DNA of 64,000 nucleotides, from NCBI GenBank assembly GCA_041687475.1, contig JAWLBW010000001.1:5561-69560 (forward strand), given 5' to 3'. This document shows, piece by piece, positions 1 through 6,914 of the stretch. The translations under genes and the position numbers were made by a program. This DNA is from JAWLBW01 sp041687475. Its GTDB lineage: Bacteria; J088; JAWLBW01. Positions within the stretch are counted from its first letter, which is position 1; each line of letters begins with the position of its first letter. Below the pieces are notes generated by a model. The model ran no database searches. It saw nothing but the letters and a program-made list of their open reading frames with translations, and was not told the origin of the DNA.

Positions 1-306
1 CGTCGGCTCGAGCTCGTCGGATAAATGGGTCCGATAGCGGCCGAAGGGATCGCCGAGCCTTTCGTGCACGGCCCAGAGCGGTACGTCATGGTTGCCCGGT
101 ATGACCACCTGCGGTACCCTGAGACTCGCCAACCAATTACGGGCTTCGGTAAACTGCTCGGGTCGCGCGCGCTGGGTCAGATCTCCGCTGACGACGAGGG
201 CATCGGGCTGTTCGTCTTCAACCAGCTTGCGCACGACTGTGTCCATCTCGGCACGGTGCGGAGGACCGAAGTGGATATCGGAAATATGCAACAGACGGAC
301 AGACAA
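1..306 (-). CDS. Metallophosphoesterase, partial (C-terminus outside window)
   Basis: This is a calcineurin-type metallophosphoesterase of unknown substrate. Reading the minus strand from a TTG codon at 306 gives the family blocks in order: HISDIHFG (residues 7-14, first metal-binding Asp and His), then VSGDLTQRA, then IPGNHDV. These are the D-x-H, GD and GNHD motifs that bind the two-metal centre. A GGAG site at 313-316 lies 6 nt before the TTG, which supports this start over any internal codon. Only the first 102 residues are visible. The first codons overlap the 5' end of bioD on the opposite strand by 21 nt. Confidence 0.8.
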   Translation of the reverse strand, partial: MSVRLLHISDIHFGPPHRAEMDTVVRKLVEDEQPDALVVSGDLTQRARPEQFTEARNWLASLRVPQVVIPGNHDVPLWAVHERLGDPFGRYRTHLSDELEPT

Positions 307-984
307 GATATTCTCCAACACAAGGCTTTCTTCGTTACCGGTACCGACACCGAAGTCGGTAAGACCTGGGTAGCGGCGGCCATCGCGGCTTCGGCCGAGG
401 CGGCCGGGCTTCCGTGGCACTATTTCAAACCTGCCGAAAGCGGCGAAAACGAGCAGGACTCCGACGGCGCTCGCGTTCGCGAGTGGGCCGGCGAGCGCGT
501 GACCGTAGGTTATCATCTCGATACGCCGCTTGCCCCGCTGTTTGCTGCCGAGGCCGCCGGCCTTTCCATCGACGTCGCCCGACTCGACGCGCAAATGGCC
601 GAACTGCGCAACGCGCACCGACCCCTCATCGTCGAAGGCGCGGGCGGGTTGCTCACACCCTACAATGAGAATACCACGGCCCTCGACCTCATATGCCGGT
701 GGAAGCTGCCCGCATTGGTCGTGGCCGGTAACAGACTCGGCTGCCTCAATCACACCCTGTTGACGCTTCAGGCCCTTGCGGCGGCAAATGTGCCCGTGCT
801 GGGTGTTGTTTTCAACGATGTGGGAAGCGGGCAGAGCATGGCCCGGAACCCCCTCGACTTCCGTCGCTTCAGCGATGTTCCGGTCATTGCCTGGCTGCAA
901 AGGCTGGCGCCTGACGCACGCCCCGACGCGACCTGGTGGCACGCGGGCGTTGCCCGGGCCCGGGCCTTGAAGGCGACGCGCTGA
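286..984 (+). CDS. bioD: Dethiobiotin synthetase
   Basis: BioD makes dethiobiotin from 7,8-diaminopelargonate, CO2 and ATP, the penultimate step of biotin synthesis, in the cytoplasm. The 232-residue protein (family about 225) has the P-loop GTDTEVGKT at residues 19-27, the substrate segment KPAESG at 48-53 and the second nucleotide/Mg segment VEGAGGLLTPYNENT. It ends with the usual AGNRLGCLNHTLLT region. The reading frame stays open upstream to 25, but that part is antisense to the phosphoesterase. ATG 286 is the last plausible start before the P-loop, and its ribosome binding site is poor. No other bio gene is in the window, so bioD is separated from bioA, bioF and bioB here. Confidence 0.93.
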   Translation: MQQTDRQDILQHKAFFVTGTDTEVGKTWVAAAIAASAEAAGLPWHYFKPAESGENEQDSDGARVREWAGERVTVGYHLDTPLAPLFAAEAAGLSIDVARLDAQMAELRNAHRPLIVEGAGGLLTPYNENTTALDLICRWKLPALVVAGNRLGCLNHTLLTLQALAAANVPVLGVVFNDVGSGQSMARNPLDFRRFSDVPVIAWLQRLAPDARPDATWWHAGVARARALKATR

Positions 985-1051
985 AGCCGGTGTTACCGAA
1001 CACCCGGCCTCCGAAGGCAGCGAATTAAAACAGAAGCAGCGGAAACAAAAA

Positions 1052-1084
1052 AGAAGCCCCGGTACCTGTCGTACCAGGGCTTCT
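1052..1084 (-). terminator. Rho-independent terminator of the DUF362 gene
   Basis: AGAAGCCC and GGGCTTCT form the base of a stem that continues inward with GGTAC/GTACC. An A-run just below it (1047-1052) reads as a T-run on the minus strand. It lies directly after the stop of the minus-strand DUF362 gene and may also stop bioD transcripts from the other side. Confidence 0.8.
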
Positions 1085-1107
1085 CGGTATGATTGGCCTT
1101 TCAGCCG

Positions 1108-2022
1108 TCAGGCGGCAGGCAGTTGCATGGACTGCATGCGCTTGTGCGGCTGGAAGTCGACCCGTACCTCGTCGATGCTCAGCCCGCGGAACGACTCGTC
1201 TTCATAGGCATCGAGCTGTTCCGCGCGCGCCAGCTGCAGGTAAGGAATGTCGTCCGGCTCGAACCCCATCGCCTGCGCGGCGGCGAAGTCGGCGCTGAGC
1301 GCGTCATCGGAACCCAGCACCAGGTCGGTCGACTTCGGGGTACCCCGAACGGGACCGTTGCCTTCCTGACCGTTGCCGTCAATGATGGCAAGGTCGGGCT
1401 CGATGAGGTTGTACAGACTCAGCAGGTTGCTGCTGTAGGCCCGCGCGCTCTGCGAAAGCTCGCCGTCGTTCATCTCATTGGGCTTGCGGCCGGCAAACCC
1501 GTGCAGCCGCAGCTTGTTGTCGGTGCCGACCACGCAACCGGCGAGGTTCTGAACGGCACCGGCCATGGCCACGTGGTCGTGGGTTTTCAGCAGGCTCAGG
1601 CTGATGACGAAGTCGGCATCGATGACCGTTGCCGAAACAGGCAGCGTCATGCGCTCGCCGCGCGCATCGGTGAACTCGATGTCGTAGCCCTTGTCGCGAT
1701 TGCAGTCGAGAAGCTCGACCTTCGCGTCCTTCATGTTCTGTGCGAAGTCGCCGTAACCCAGCGAGCGAAAGGTTTCCCAGGTATCGCCGTGGTCATTGCT
1801 TTCGGCAATGATGATGCGGCGGGGGTTACCCCGTTCACGCACCCAATCGATAACGGCGCGAACAAAGGAAATCTGCGTGAAGGCACCGTTGCCGGCGTCG
1901 GGGCCCGGCAGGTCGGGCTTGATGACGACAGTGCCGACGATGACCGGGTTCAAATCGGTCAACGCATCTTTCACCGCCTGGTAACGGTCTTCATTCTTTC
2001 CAACGTAAATCATAGCTCGCAC
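1108..2022 (-). CDS. DUF362 domain protein
   Basis: A soluble protein of about 305 residues with the DUF362 architecture: an N-terminal VIKPDLPG segment, then IIAESNDHGDTWE, the VISLSLLKTHDHV block and a central NLAGCVVG. In longer relatives this domain sits beside ferredoxin clusters, but no CxxCxxC motif is present here. The biochemical function is unknown. The AAGGAG site at 2027-2032 is 4 nt before GTG 2022 and 13 nt before ATG 2011-2013, so either could be the start. It is monocistronic and ends in a strong terminator. Confidence 0.8.
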   Translation of the reverse strand: MRAMIYVGKNEDRYQAVKDALTDLNPVIVGTVVIKPDLPGPDAGNGAFTQISFVRAVIDWVRERGNPRRIIIAESNDHGDTWETFRSLGYGDFAQNMKDAKVELLDCNRDKGYDIEFTDARGERMTLPVSATVIDADFVISLSLLKTHDHVAMAGAVQNLAGCVVGTDNKLRLHGFAGRKPNEMNDGELSQSARAYSSNLLSLYNLIEPDLAIIDGNGQEGNGPVRGTPKSTDLVLGSDDALSADFAAAQAMGFEPDDIPYLQLARAEQLDAYEDESFRGLSIDEVRVDFQPHKRMQSMQLPAA

Positions 2023-2079
2023 CCGTCTCCTTGATGTGTCCATTATAACGGCGCATTTTTACAGCCTTCAATAGGCTTT

Positions 2080-3339
2080 GTGCATAGAAACCAAAAAAAT
2101 TTGGCCCACTTGCGTGGTAACCGATACGATGTATGGACCGCCGTCACGACGCCGGCCGTCGCTTCATCTGCGGGCCGCTTCCCATTCATGTTTTTCGTCT
2201 CGGCTTTTCTCTTCTTCGCCTCGTCCTACCTGCTGCTTCCGACGCTGCCGGTCATTCTTCAGCAACGGGGCGCGACCCCCTCTGAAGTCGGCCTGGTCAT
2301 GGGAGCCTTTACGGCAGCGGCCGTGCTTCTTCGCGGCCCGGTCGGCAGCCTCGTCGACGCGGTTACCCCCCGTCGCATGCTGCGCGTCGGCCTTGCGCTC
2401 ACGGCCCTGGGGTTCCTGCCGTACTTTCTTCCCGGCGTGTTCGCCATGGTGCCGGGGCGAATTCTGCAGGGCCTGGGTCTCGCCGCGTTCAGCACCGCCT
2501 CGTACCTTTATCTCGACAGCCTGGGGGGCCCCGCCCGCCGGGCCGAACTCATCAGCCTGTACGGCCTCAGCGCGAACGTAGCCATGTCGATTGCGCCGGC
2601 GTTCGGCTCGTTGCTCGTCGAGCATGGAAACGAGGCGGCGCTGTACGTCACGGGCGTCGTACTGGCCCTGGGCAGCCTGTCGGTCGTACCGGTACTGCGC
2701 AAGCACGCGTCCGTCGAGCCGGTGAGCCGCGAAAGTGTCAGTGCGTCTGAAGCCGGACGCCGCGACTGGCGCGTCTGGCGCCCCGCGCTGGCCATGCTGG
2801 GGCTTGCCGTTGCCTACGGCAGCATCATGGTTTTCGTGCCCATTGCCATCGAGCGGCAAGGCGCCGAAGATGGATGGGTTTTCTTTTCGACCTACGGCGC
2901 CGCCATCATGACAACCCGCATCTCGCTTCGCCGGCGCATCAACGCCGGCAGCCGGTATCCGTGGATCTGGGGCGGCTGCGCAGCCATTGTATTGGCGCTG
3001 GTGTGGCTCATCTTCGCCCGGTCGCTCTTCATGTTCGCCGTCGCCGCAGTGTTCTTCGGTGCGGGGGTGGGCCTTGCCCACCCCACGCTCATGGCCCTGT
3101 GCATGGAATGGGTATCGCAGCGGGCCCGCGCACATGCCACCGCCATCGCGACCGCCGCCTTCGACGGAGGCATTGCCGGCGGCGCCGCGTTCAGCGGCTG
3201 GATAGCCGGTCTTGGCGGCGTGCGCGCGGCTTTCGTCGCCGTGGCGATACTCTTCGTTCTCGGCCTTCTGCCGCTGTTGCAGCGCGCGAAAAGACTTTAC
3301 GAAGGCTCGCCCTTGCCCGGCGATGCGCCGCCGAAATAG
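2080..3339 (+). CDS. MFS transporter
   Basis: A major facilitator superfamily permease in the inner membrane, probably an exporter. Substrate unknown. About 12 hydrophobic segments are visible, with the first at FMFFVSAFLFFASSYLLLP. The loop after TM2 carries the MFS motif-A-like run GSLVDAVTPRRMLRVG, and the second half begins after the hydrophilic stretch around residues 205-235. The start is uncertain: the open frame begins at GTG 2080 without a ribosome binding site, in-frame TTG codons lie at 2101 and 2110, and ATG 2188 begins right at TM1. The 3' end overlaps the convergent ferritin-like gene by 43 nt. Confidence 0.85.
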   Translation: MHRNQKNLAHLRGNRYDVWTAVTTPAVASSAGRFPFMFFVSAFLFFASSYLLLPTLPVILQQRGATPSEVGLVMGAFTAAAVLLRGPVGSLVDAVTPRRMLRVGLALTALGFLPYFLPGVFAMVPGRILQGLGLAAFSTASYLYLDSLGGPARRAELISLYGLSANVAMSIAPAFGSLLVEHGNEAALYVTGVVLALGSLSVVPVLRKHASVEPVSRESVSASEAGRRDWRVWRPALAMLGLAVAYGSIMVFVPIAIERQGAEDGWVFFSTYGAAIMTTRISLRRRINAGSRYPWIWGGCAAIVLALVWLIFARSLFMFAVAAVFFGAGVGLAHPTLMALCMEWVSQRARAHATAIATAAFDGGIAGGAAFSGWIAGLGGVRAAFVAVAILFVLGLLPLLQRAKRLYEGSPLPGDAPPK

Positions 3340-3863
3340 CTCTCCATGAGCGTGACCAGGTCTTCGGCGTGTTCCTCTTCGTCGGCCAGCACCTGCTCCA
3401 TGAGACGGCGCGTTGTCGGGTCGTTGTCGCCGATGTAGCGAATGACTTCGCCATAGGACTCGATGGCCACGCGCTCGGCAACGAGGTTTTCACGCAGCAT
3501 GTCGACGATGGTGTCGCCCTCGACATACTCGGCGTGGCTGCGCTTGCTCAGTACGTCGGGGTTGAAGTCGGGTTCGCCGCCGATCTGTACGATGCGGGCC
3601 GCAATGGCGTCGGCGTGGGCCTGTTCCTGTTCTGCGTGCTCGAGAAACTCGGCCTGTACGGCCTGGGCGTGAATGCCTTTGGCCATGTAGTAATGCCGCT
3701 TGTATCGCAAGGTACAGACCAATTCGGTGGCCAGGGCTTCATTCAGCAGGCGAATGATCGTTTCACGGTCGCCCTGATAGTTCTCGGTTACGGCGCCCTG
3801 CTCGATGTGACGGCGAGCGCGTTCGCGCAGCTCCTGCACGCTCGAAAGAAATTCTCCAGCCAT
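3297..3863 (-). CDS. Ferritin-like/bacterioferritin family protein
   Basis: A 188-residue four-helix di-iron protein. Each helix carries the expected ligands: Glu in NEALATELVC, an E-x-x-H in EHAEQEQAHAD, Glu in ENLVAERVAIESY, and a second E-x-x-H in ADEEEHAEDL. That is the complete ferroxidase set of bacterioferritin/rubrerythrin-type proteins, so iron oxidation with storage or peroxide detoxification is the likely role. There is no C-terminal rubredoxin domain. An excellent GGGAGG site stands 6 nt before the ATG. It appears monocistronic. No haem-binding Met can be assigned with confidence. Confidence 0.88.
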   Translation of the reverse strand: MAGEFLSSVQELRERARRHIEQGAVTENYQGDRETIIRLLNEALATELVCTLRYKRHYYMAKGIHAQAVQAEFLEHAEQEQAHADAIAARIVQIGGEPDFNPDVLSKRSHAEYVEGDTIVDMLRENLVAERVAIESYGEVIRYIGDNDPTTRRLMEQVLADEEEHAEDLVTLMESYFGGASPGKGEPS

Positions 3864-4017
3864 TTGTTCCTCCCTCCGGAATTTCTACCCGCGGCTTCAC
3901 GCAAACCGTAGGAATGTTCTTTTCCCATTATGGGGCAACCCCCTGTCTTGGGGAACCGTATTTCTTTCCGGAAAAAATTCTCGGGAATGCGCGCTTGTCA
4001 TCGCCGCCGAAAAGAAA

Positions 4018-4047
4018 AAGGCTCCGCAGATTTCTCTGCGGAGCCTT
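4018..4047 (-). terminator. Rho-independent terminator of ppiD
   Basis: A perfect 13-bp stem (AAGGCTCCGCAGA with its complement) and a TTTC loop. On the minus strand it is followed by a T-rich tail (3' A-run at 4011-4019). It lies 25 bp beyond the ppiD stop. Confidence 0.9.
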
Positions 4048-4072
4048 GAGGTGTTGTAGCCGAAGGCCGTGC

Positions 4073-6022
4073 TCAGCCACCGAGGGGGAAACCCTGGCCC
4101 TGGGCCGCGGCGGGCTGCTGCGGCGTGATGAAGGTTTCGACCTTGGCGCGGTTGCGGGCCGTCTGAATCCACGAGGTGAAGACGGCCTCGCGCTTCGACG
4201 AGAGAAGCTCGTTCGTCAGACCCTCGCGTTCCTGGTCGAATTGCTTCATGTCGGGCGCCGAGCGGTCTTTCAGCGCGACCACGTAGTAGGTGCCGTCGAC
4301 CTTGAAGAGGCGGTCGGGAAGCGGGTTTGCAGGCGTCAGGCGGAAGGCCGCCGTCAGCAGGTCGGCATCCTGGCCGATTTCGGGAACTTCACCGCCCAGG
4401 CGGTTGAATGCTCCGGTTTCCTGCACCGTCAGCCGGGTGGCGGCCTTGAGTGAACCCTTCTCGCGGGCTGCGTCGAGAATGTCGGCGGCGCGGCTGGCCG
4501 CTACCACATCGGCACGCTCGTCGCGCAGCGCCTTTTCAACGTCGGCGCGAACTTCGTTCAAGGCACGGTCGCGGGCGGGTTCGACGGCGTCGACCCGCAC
4601 GGCCACCTTGGTGGCGCCGGCGTCGATGAGCTTCGAGCTCTTGCCGCTTTCGAGTCCGAAGCCGGCCTCGAGCACCTTCTGGCCTTCGAGCACGCCGGGG
4701 AAGCGGCCGTTGCGGTTGAGCTGTCCGGTCTTCTGCACCTGAATGCCGTACGCTTCGGCGACAGCGGTCAGGTCTTCACCCTTCGCGAGGCGATCGGCAA
4801 TGTCCGACTGCGCTTCTTCGAAAGCCTTGGCGCCCTTCTGCTGCTTGAGCTCCGATTCGAGAACGGCACGCACCTGTTCGAGCGGCTTGACGCCCGCTTC
4901 ACGGCGGTCGGTAACCTTGATGACGTGCCAACCGAACTGCGAGCGAACAGGCGCCGAAACGTCGTTCTTCGGCAGTGAGAAAGCCGCATCTTCAAAAGGT
5001 TTCACCATGCGGCCCCGGCCGAAGAAGCCCAGGTCGCCGCCCGACGAGGCGCTTCCGTCCTGCGAGTTCTTACGGGCCAGTTCGGCGAAGTCGGCACCCG
5101 AGCGGGCCTGTTCGGCAATGCCCTCGGCCTTTTTGCGTGCGTCTTCCCAGGCGGCTTCGTCGTCGCCTTCGACCTTGAAGAGAATGTGGCTCGCGCGAAC
5201 CTCTTCGTCCTGCTGGAATTCATCACGGCGGGCTTCGTAAGCGGCCTGCAGTTCTGCGTCGCTCACGGTCTGCGTCTGGGCGAACTTTGCCGGCGAGAAA
5301 ACGGCGTACGAGAAGGTACGACGCTCGGGCAGGGCGTACTCCGACTTGTGCGTTTCGTAGTACTCGCCGAGGTCGGCGTCGGTAAGCTTGACATCCTTAC
5401 GCACGTCATCGGCCGATACGCCGACGAAGGCAAGGTTTGCCTTGTCGTTGCGGGCGATGAAGAGTTCGCGCAGCTGTTCGTCGGTAACCAGCACCGAGCT
5501 CTCGATCATCTGACGCAGGCGATCGATGGTCAGCGATTCGCGCACTTCCTGCTCGAAAATGGTCGGGGTCAGACCCGTGCCCGCACCCATGAGCGCGCGC
5601 TTGTAAATGTCGGGGTCGAACTGCCCGTTCGCATTGCGAAAGGCTTCGATGGAAAGAATGTAGTCGCGCACTTCCTGATCGGAAACGCGAATGCCCGCTT
5701 TGGCGGCCTCGGCCAGGAGAACCTCGCGTTGAACGAGATTTTCGAGGGCAAGTTGTTCAATCGGCAGTCGATCGAGCATTGCCTGATCGATCTGGCCGCC
5801 GAACTGCTGTTTATAGCCCTCGATCATGTTGTTCATGGCGACGGCAAGATCGCGGCGATAGATCGGCTCGCCTTCGACGCGGGCGACAATCGAAGCGGTG
5901 GCAGAAGAATCGTCCTGCACGCTCGAGAGCACGCCAAAGCCGATAAAGAAGCTGGCCGCGATGGCAATCAGCACCACCTTCGCGCCGACGCTGTTCCGGT
6001 AACGACGGATTTCGTTCAGCAT
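4073..6022 (-). CDS. ppiD: PpiD-type periplasmic folding factor (SurA N-domain, parvulin PPIase)
   Basis: An inner-membrane-anchored periplasmic chaperone that helps newly translocated envelope proteins fold. The 649 residues start with a short cytoplasmic tail, then one membrane helix (about residues 14-34, VVLIAIAASFFIGFGVL). A SurA-N-like helical domain follows (about 40-190), then a parvulin domain from RASHIL (about 277) to FGWHVIKV (about 360), then a second helical region. Length and order match E. coli PpiD (623 aa). The start ATG has only a weak GGGG site. A small upstream reading frame overlaps it (6016-6081), so translation may be coupled. A divergent promoter region separates it from the OsmC gene. 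Confidence 0.88.
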   Translation of the reverse strand: MLNEIRRYRNSVGAKVVLIAIAASFFIGFGVLSSVQDDSSATASIVARVEGEPIYRRDLAVAMNNMIEGYKQQFGGQIDQAMLDRLPIEQLALENLVQREVLLAEAAKAGIRVSDQEVRDYILSIEAFRNANGQFDPDIYKRALMGAGTGLTPTIFEQEVRESLTIDRLRQMIESSVLVTDEQLRELFIARNDKANLAFVGVSADDVRKDVKLTDADLGEYYETHKSEYALPERRTFSYAVFSPAKFAQTQTVSDAELQAAYEARRDEFQQDEEVRASHILFKVEGDDEAAWEDARKKAEGIAEQARSGADFAELARKNSQDGSASSGGDLGFFGRGRMVKPFEDAAFSLPKNDVSAPVRSQFGWHVIKVTDRREAGVKPLEQVRAVLESELKQQKGAKAFEEAQSDIADRLAKGEDLTAVAEAYGIQVQKTGQLNRNGRFPGVLEGQKVLEAGFGLESGKSSKLIDAGATKVAVRVDAVEPARDRALNEVRADVEKALRDERADVVAASRAADILDAAREKGSLKAATRLTVQETGAFNRLGGEVPEIGQDADLLTAAFRLTPANPLPDRLFKVDGTYYVVALKDRSAPDMKQFDQEREGLTNELLSSKREAVFTSWIQTARNRAKVETFITPQQPAAAQGQGFPLGG

Positions 6023-6081
6023 ACTGGCTCAGTTACCCCAAAGTGACAAGCAGAAAAAAGCATCCGGCCTTCCGGATGCAT
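6016..6081 (-). CDS. Candidate 21-residue leader peptide of ppiD
   Basis: ATG at 6081 opens a 21-codon frame (begins MHPEGRMLFSA). Its TGA stop (6018-6016) overlaps the ppiD start in the arrangement ATGCTGA. Its codons run through the terminator-like hairpin at 6054-6079. The predicted transcription start (about 6087) is only a few bases upstream, so it would be read as a nearly leaderless ORF. There is no conservation evidence, and it could be chance. Confidence 0.3.
   Translation of the reverse strand: MHPEGRMLFSACHFGVTEPVC
6054..6079 (-). terminator. Intrinsic terminator within the ppiD leader (possible attenuator)
   Basis: A perfect 8-bp stem GCATCCGG/CCGGATGC with a 4-nt loop is followed on the minus strand by six T residues. 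It lies between the predicted ppiD promoter and the ppiD ATG, where a terminator would block its own gene unless disrupted. There is no other minus-strand gene upstream for it to terminate. Confidence 0.6.
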
Positions 6082-6093
6082 GAAAAGAACATA

Positions 6094-6122
6094 AGTATAC
6101 TCAACCGCACAGGGGTTTTCCA
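6094..6122 (-). promoter_or_regulatory. Predicted ppiD promoter
   Basis: TATACT (6099-6094) is preceded, 17 nt away, by TGGAAA (6122-6117). The -10 is strong and the -35 weak. Transcription would begin near 6087, just before the leader ORF and hairpin. Confidence 0.5.
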
Positions 6123-6206
6123 CAGGCGCAGAGCGGCGGCAGGCCGCGGGCTCGGGAGGGCGGCTCCGGGCGACCGAAGAAAAAGGCCTGACCGGCACGC
6201 AATCAT

Positions 6207-6235
6207 TTGAAATCGCCCGAGGCCTCTGCTACCTT
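6207..6235 (+). promoter_or_regulatory. Predicted leaderless promoter of the OsmC gene
   Basis: TTGAAA, 17 nt, then TACCTT preceded by TGC (extended -10). Only 6 nt separate the -10 from the ATG at 6242, so the transcript should start at or next to the start codon. No ribosome binding site is present. Confidence 0.6.
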
Positions 6236-6241
6236 GGCTTC

Positions 6242-6655
6242 ATGAGTTCTGAGCGAACCGCCCATGTTGAATTAAGCGGCGACAGTGCCTTCTCAACCGT
6301 CTCTACCGTCGGCCCCCACAAGGTGCTGAACGATGTGCCGGAAAACGTAGGCGGTCGCGATCTGGGTATCACCCCCGAAGAAATGGTCATTTCGGCCTAC
6401 GGCAGCTGCACCTCGATGACGGTGTTGATGTACGCCAGGCGCAAGGAATGGCCGGTCGAAAGGGTCGACGTCGACGTCAGCATGGAGCGGCGTCCGGGTC
6501 AGACGGCCAAGCTGACACGCCGCATTCGCCTGGTGGGACCTCTCGACGAGGAACAGCGTGCGCGCCTGCTGCAGATTGCCGACAAGTGCCCCGTGCATCG
6601 CATTCTCTCGCATAACGAATTGAATACGGTTCTGGAGGAAGTCGAACATGGCTGA
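6242..6655 (+). CDS. OsmC/Ohr family protein
   Basis: A 137-residue cytoplasmic OsmC-fold protein. The two family cysteines are present: Cys56 in YGSCTSMT and Cys116 in KCPVHRIL, along with an Arg at 39. This pair reduces organic hydroperoxides in OsmC and Ohr enzymes. The sequence resembles the YhfA/general OsmC branch more than Ohr itself, so the substrate is not fixed. The gene seems to be transcribed leaderlessly. Its last 8 nt overlap the start of the 46-residue membrane protein, which has a strong ribosome binding site inside this gene, so the two are co-expressed. Confidence 0.87.
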   Translation: MSSERTAHVELSGDSAFSTVSTVGPHKVLNDVPENVGGRDLGITPEEMVISAYGSCTSMTVLMYARRKEWPVERVDVDVSMERRPGQTAKLTRRIRLVGPLDEEQRARLLQIADKCPVHRILSHNELNTVLEEVEHG

Positions 6656-6788
6656 AGCCACTGAAAACAACCGCGGACTGACGATCAAGCCCGTACACTT
6701 TCCCATGGTGGTCAAGGTAACCGCCGCCACCGTGTGGGGCCTTGGCGTCGTCGGCTCCGTTCTGGAAATTCTTTTCCAGGCGCACTGA
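6648..6788 (+). CDS. Small single-pass membrane protein (46 aa)
   Basis: A 46-codon gene, unrecognised by family. It begins at ATG 6648 with GGAGGA 8 nt upstream, a much better site than most in the window. The N-terminal half is polar (NNRGLTIKPVHFP), followed by one hydrophobic helix (VVKVTAATVWGLGVVGSVLEILF). It overlaps the OsmC gene by 8 nt and is followed at once by a strong terminator, so the pair forms a closed two-gene unit. The coupling suggests a link to the OsmC protein, for example membrane tethering, but this is inference. Confidence 0.7.
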   Translation: MAEATENNRGLTIKPVHFPMVVKVTAATVWGLGVVGSVLEILFQAH

Positions 6789-6811
6789 CGAAAAGCTGAT
6801 GCTGAAGAGTG

Positions 6812-6839
6812 AAAAAAGGGCGCGCAGGCGCCCTTTTTT
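6812..6839 (+). terminator. Bidirectional rho-independent terminator
   Basis: AAAAAAGGGCGC and GCGCCCTTTTTT flank a GCAG loop. The symmetrical A and T runs make it work on both strands, ending the OsmC unit (+) and the Tat-PLP gene (-). Confidence 0.92.
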
Positions 6840-6914
6840 CGTTCCGGGTTTTCTTGCTTCCGTGACGCAGAGCTGTCTGCACGTCGAAGATCGTCTGCTT
6901 CAGGGTCGTGTGTT

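Noticed and set aside
25..285. N-terminal extension of bioD
   Set aside because: It is antisense to the phosphoesterase motifs, and BioD proteins start just before the P-loop.
2164..3135. 323-codon minus-strand frame inside the MFS gene
   Set aside because: Composition is a shadow of membrane-helix codons; no protein family is recognisable.
3297..3339. Overlap of the MFS and ferritin-like genes as a regulatory signal
   Set aside because: A 43-nt convergent 3' overlap is common in compact genomes and needs no special explanation.
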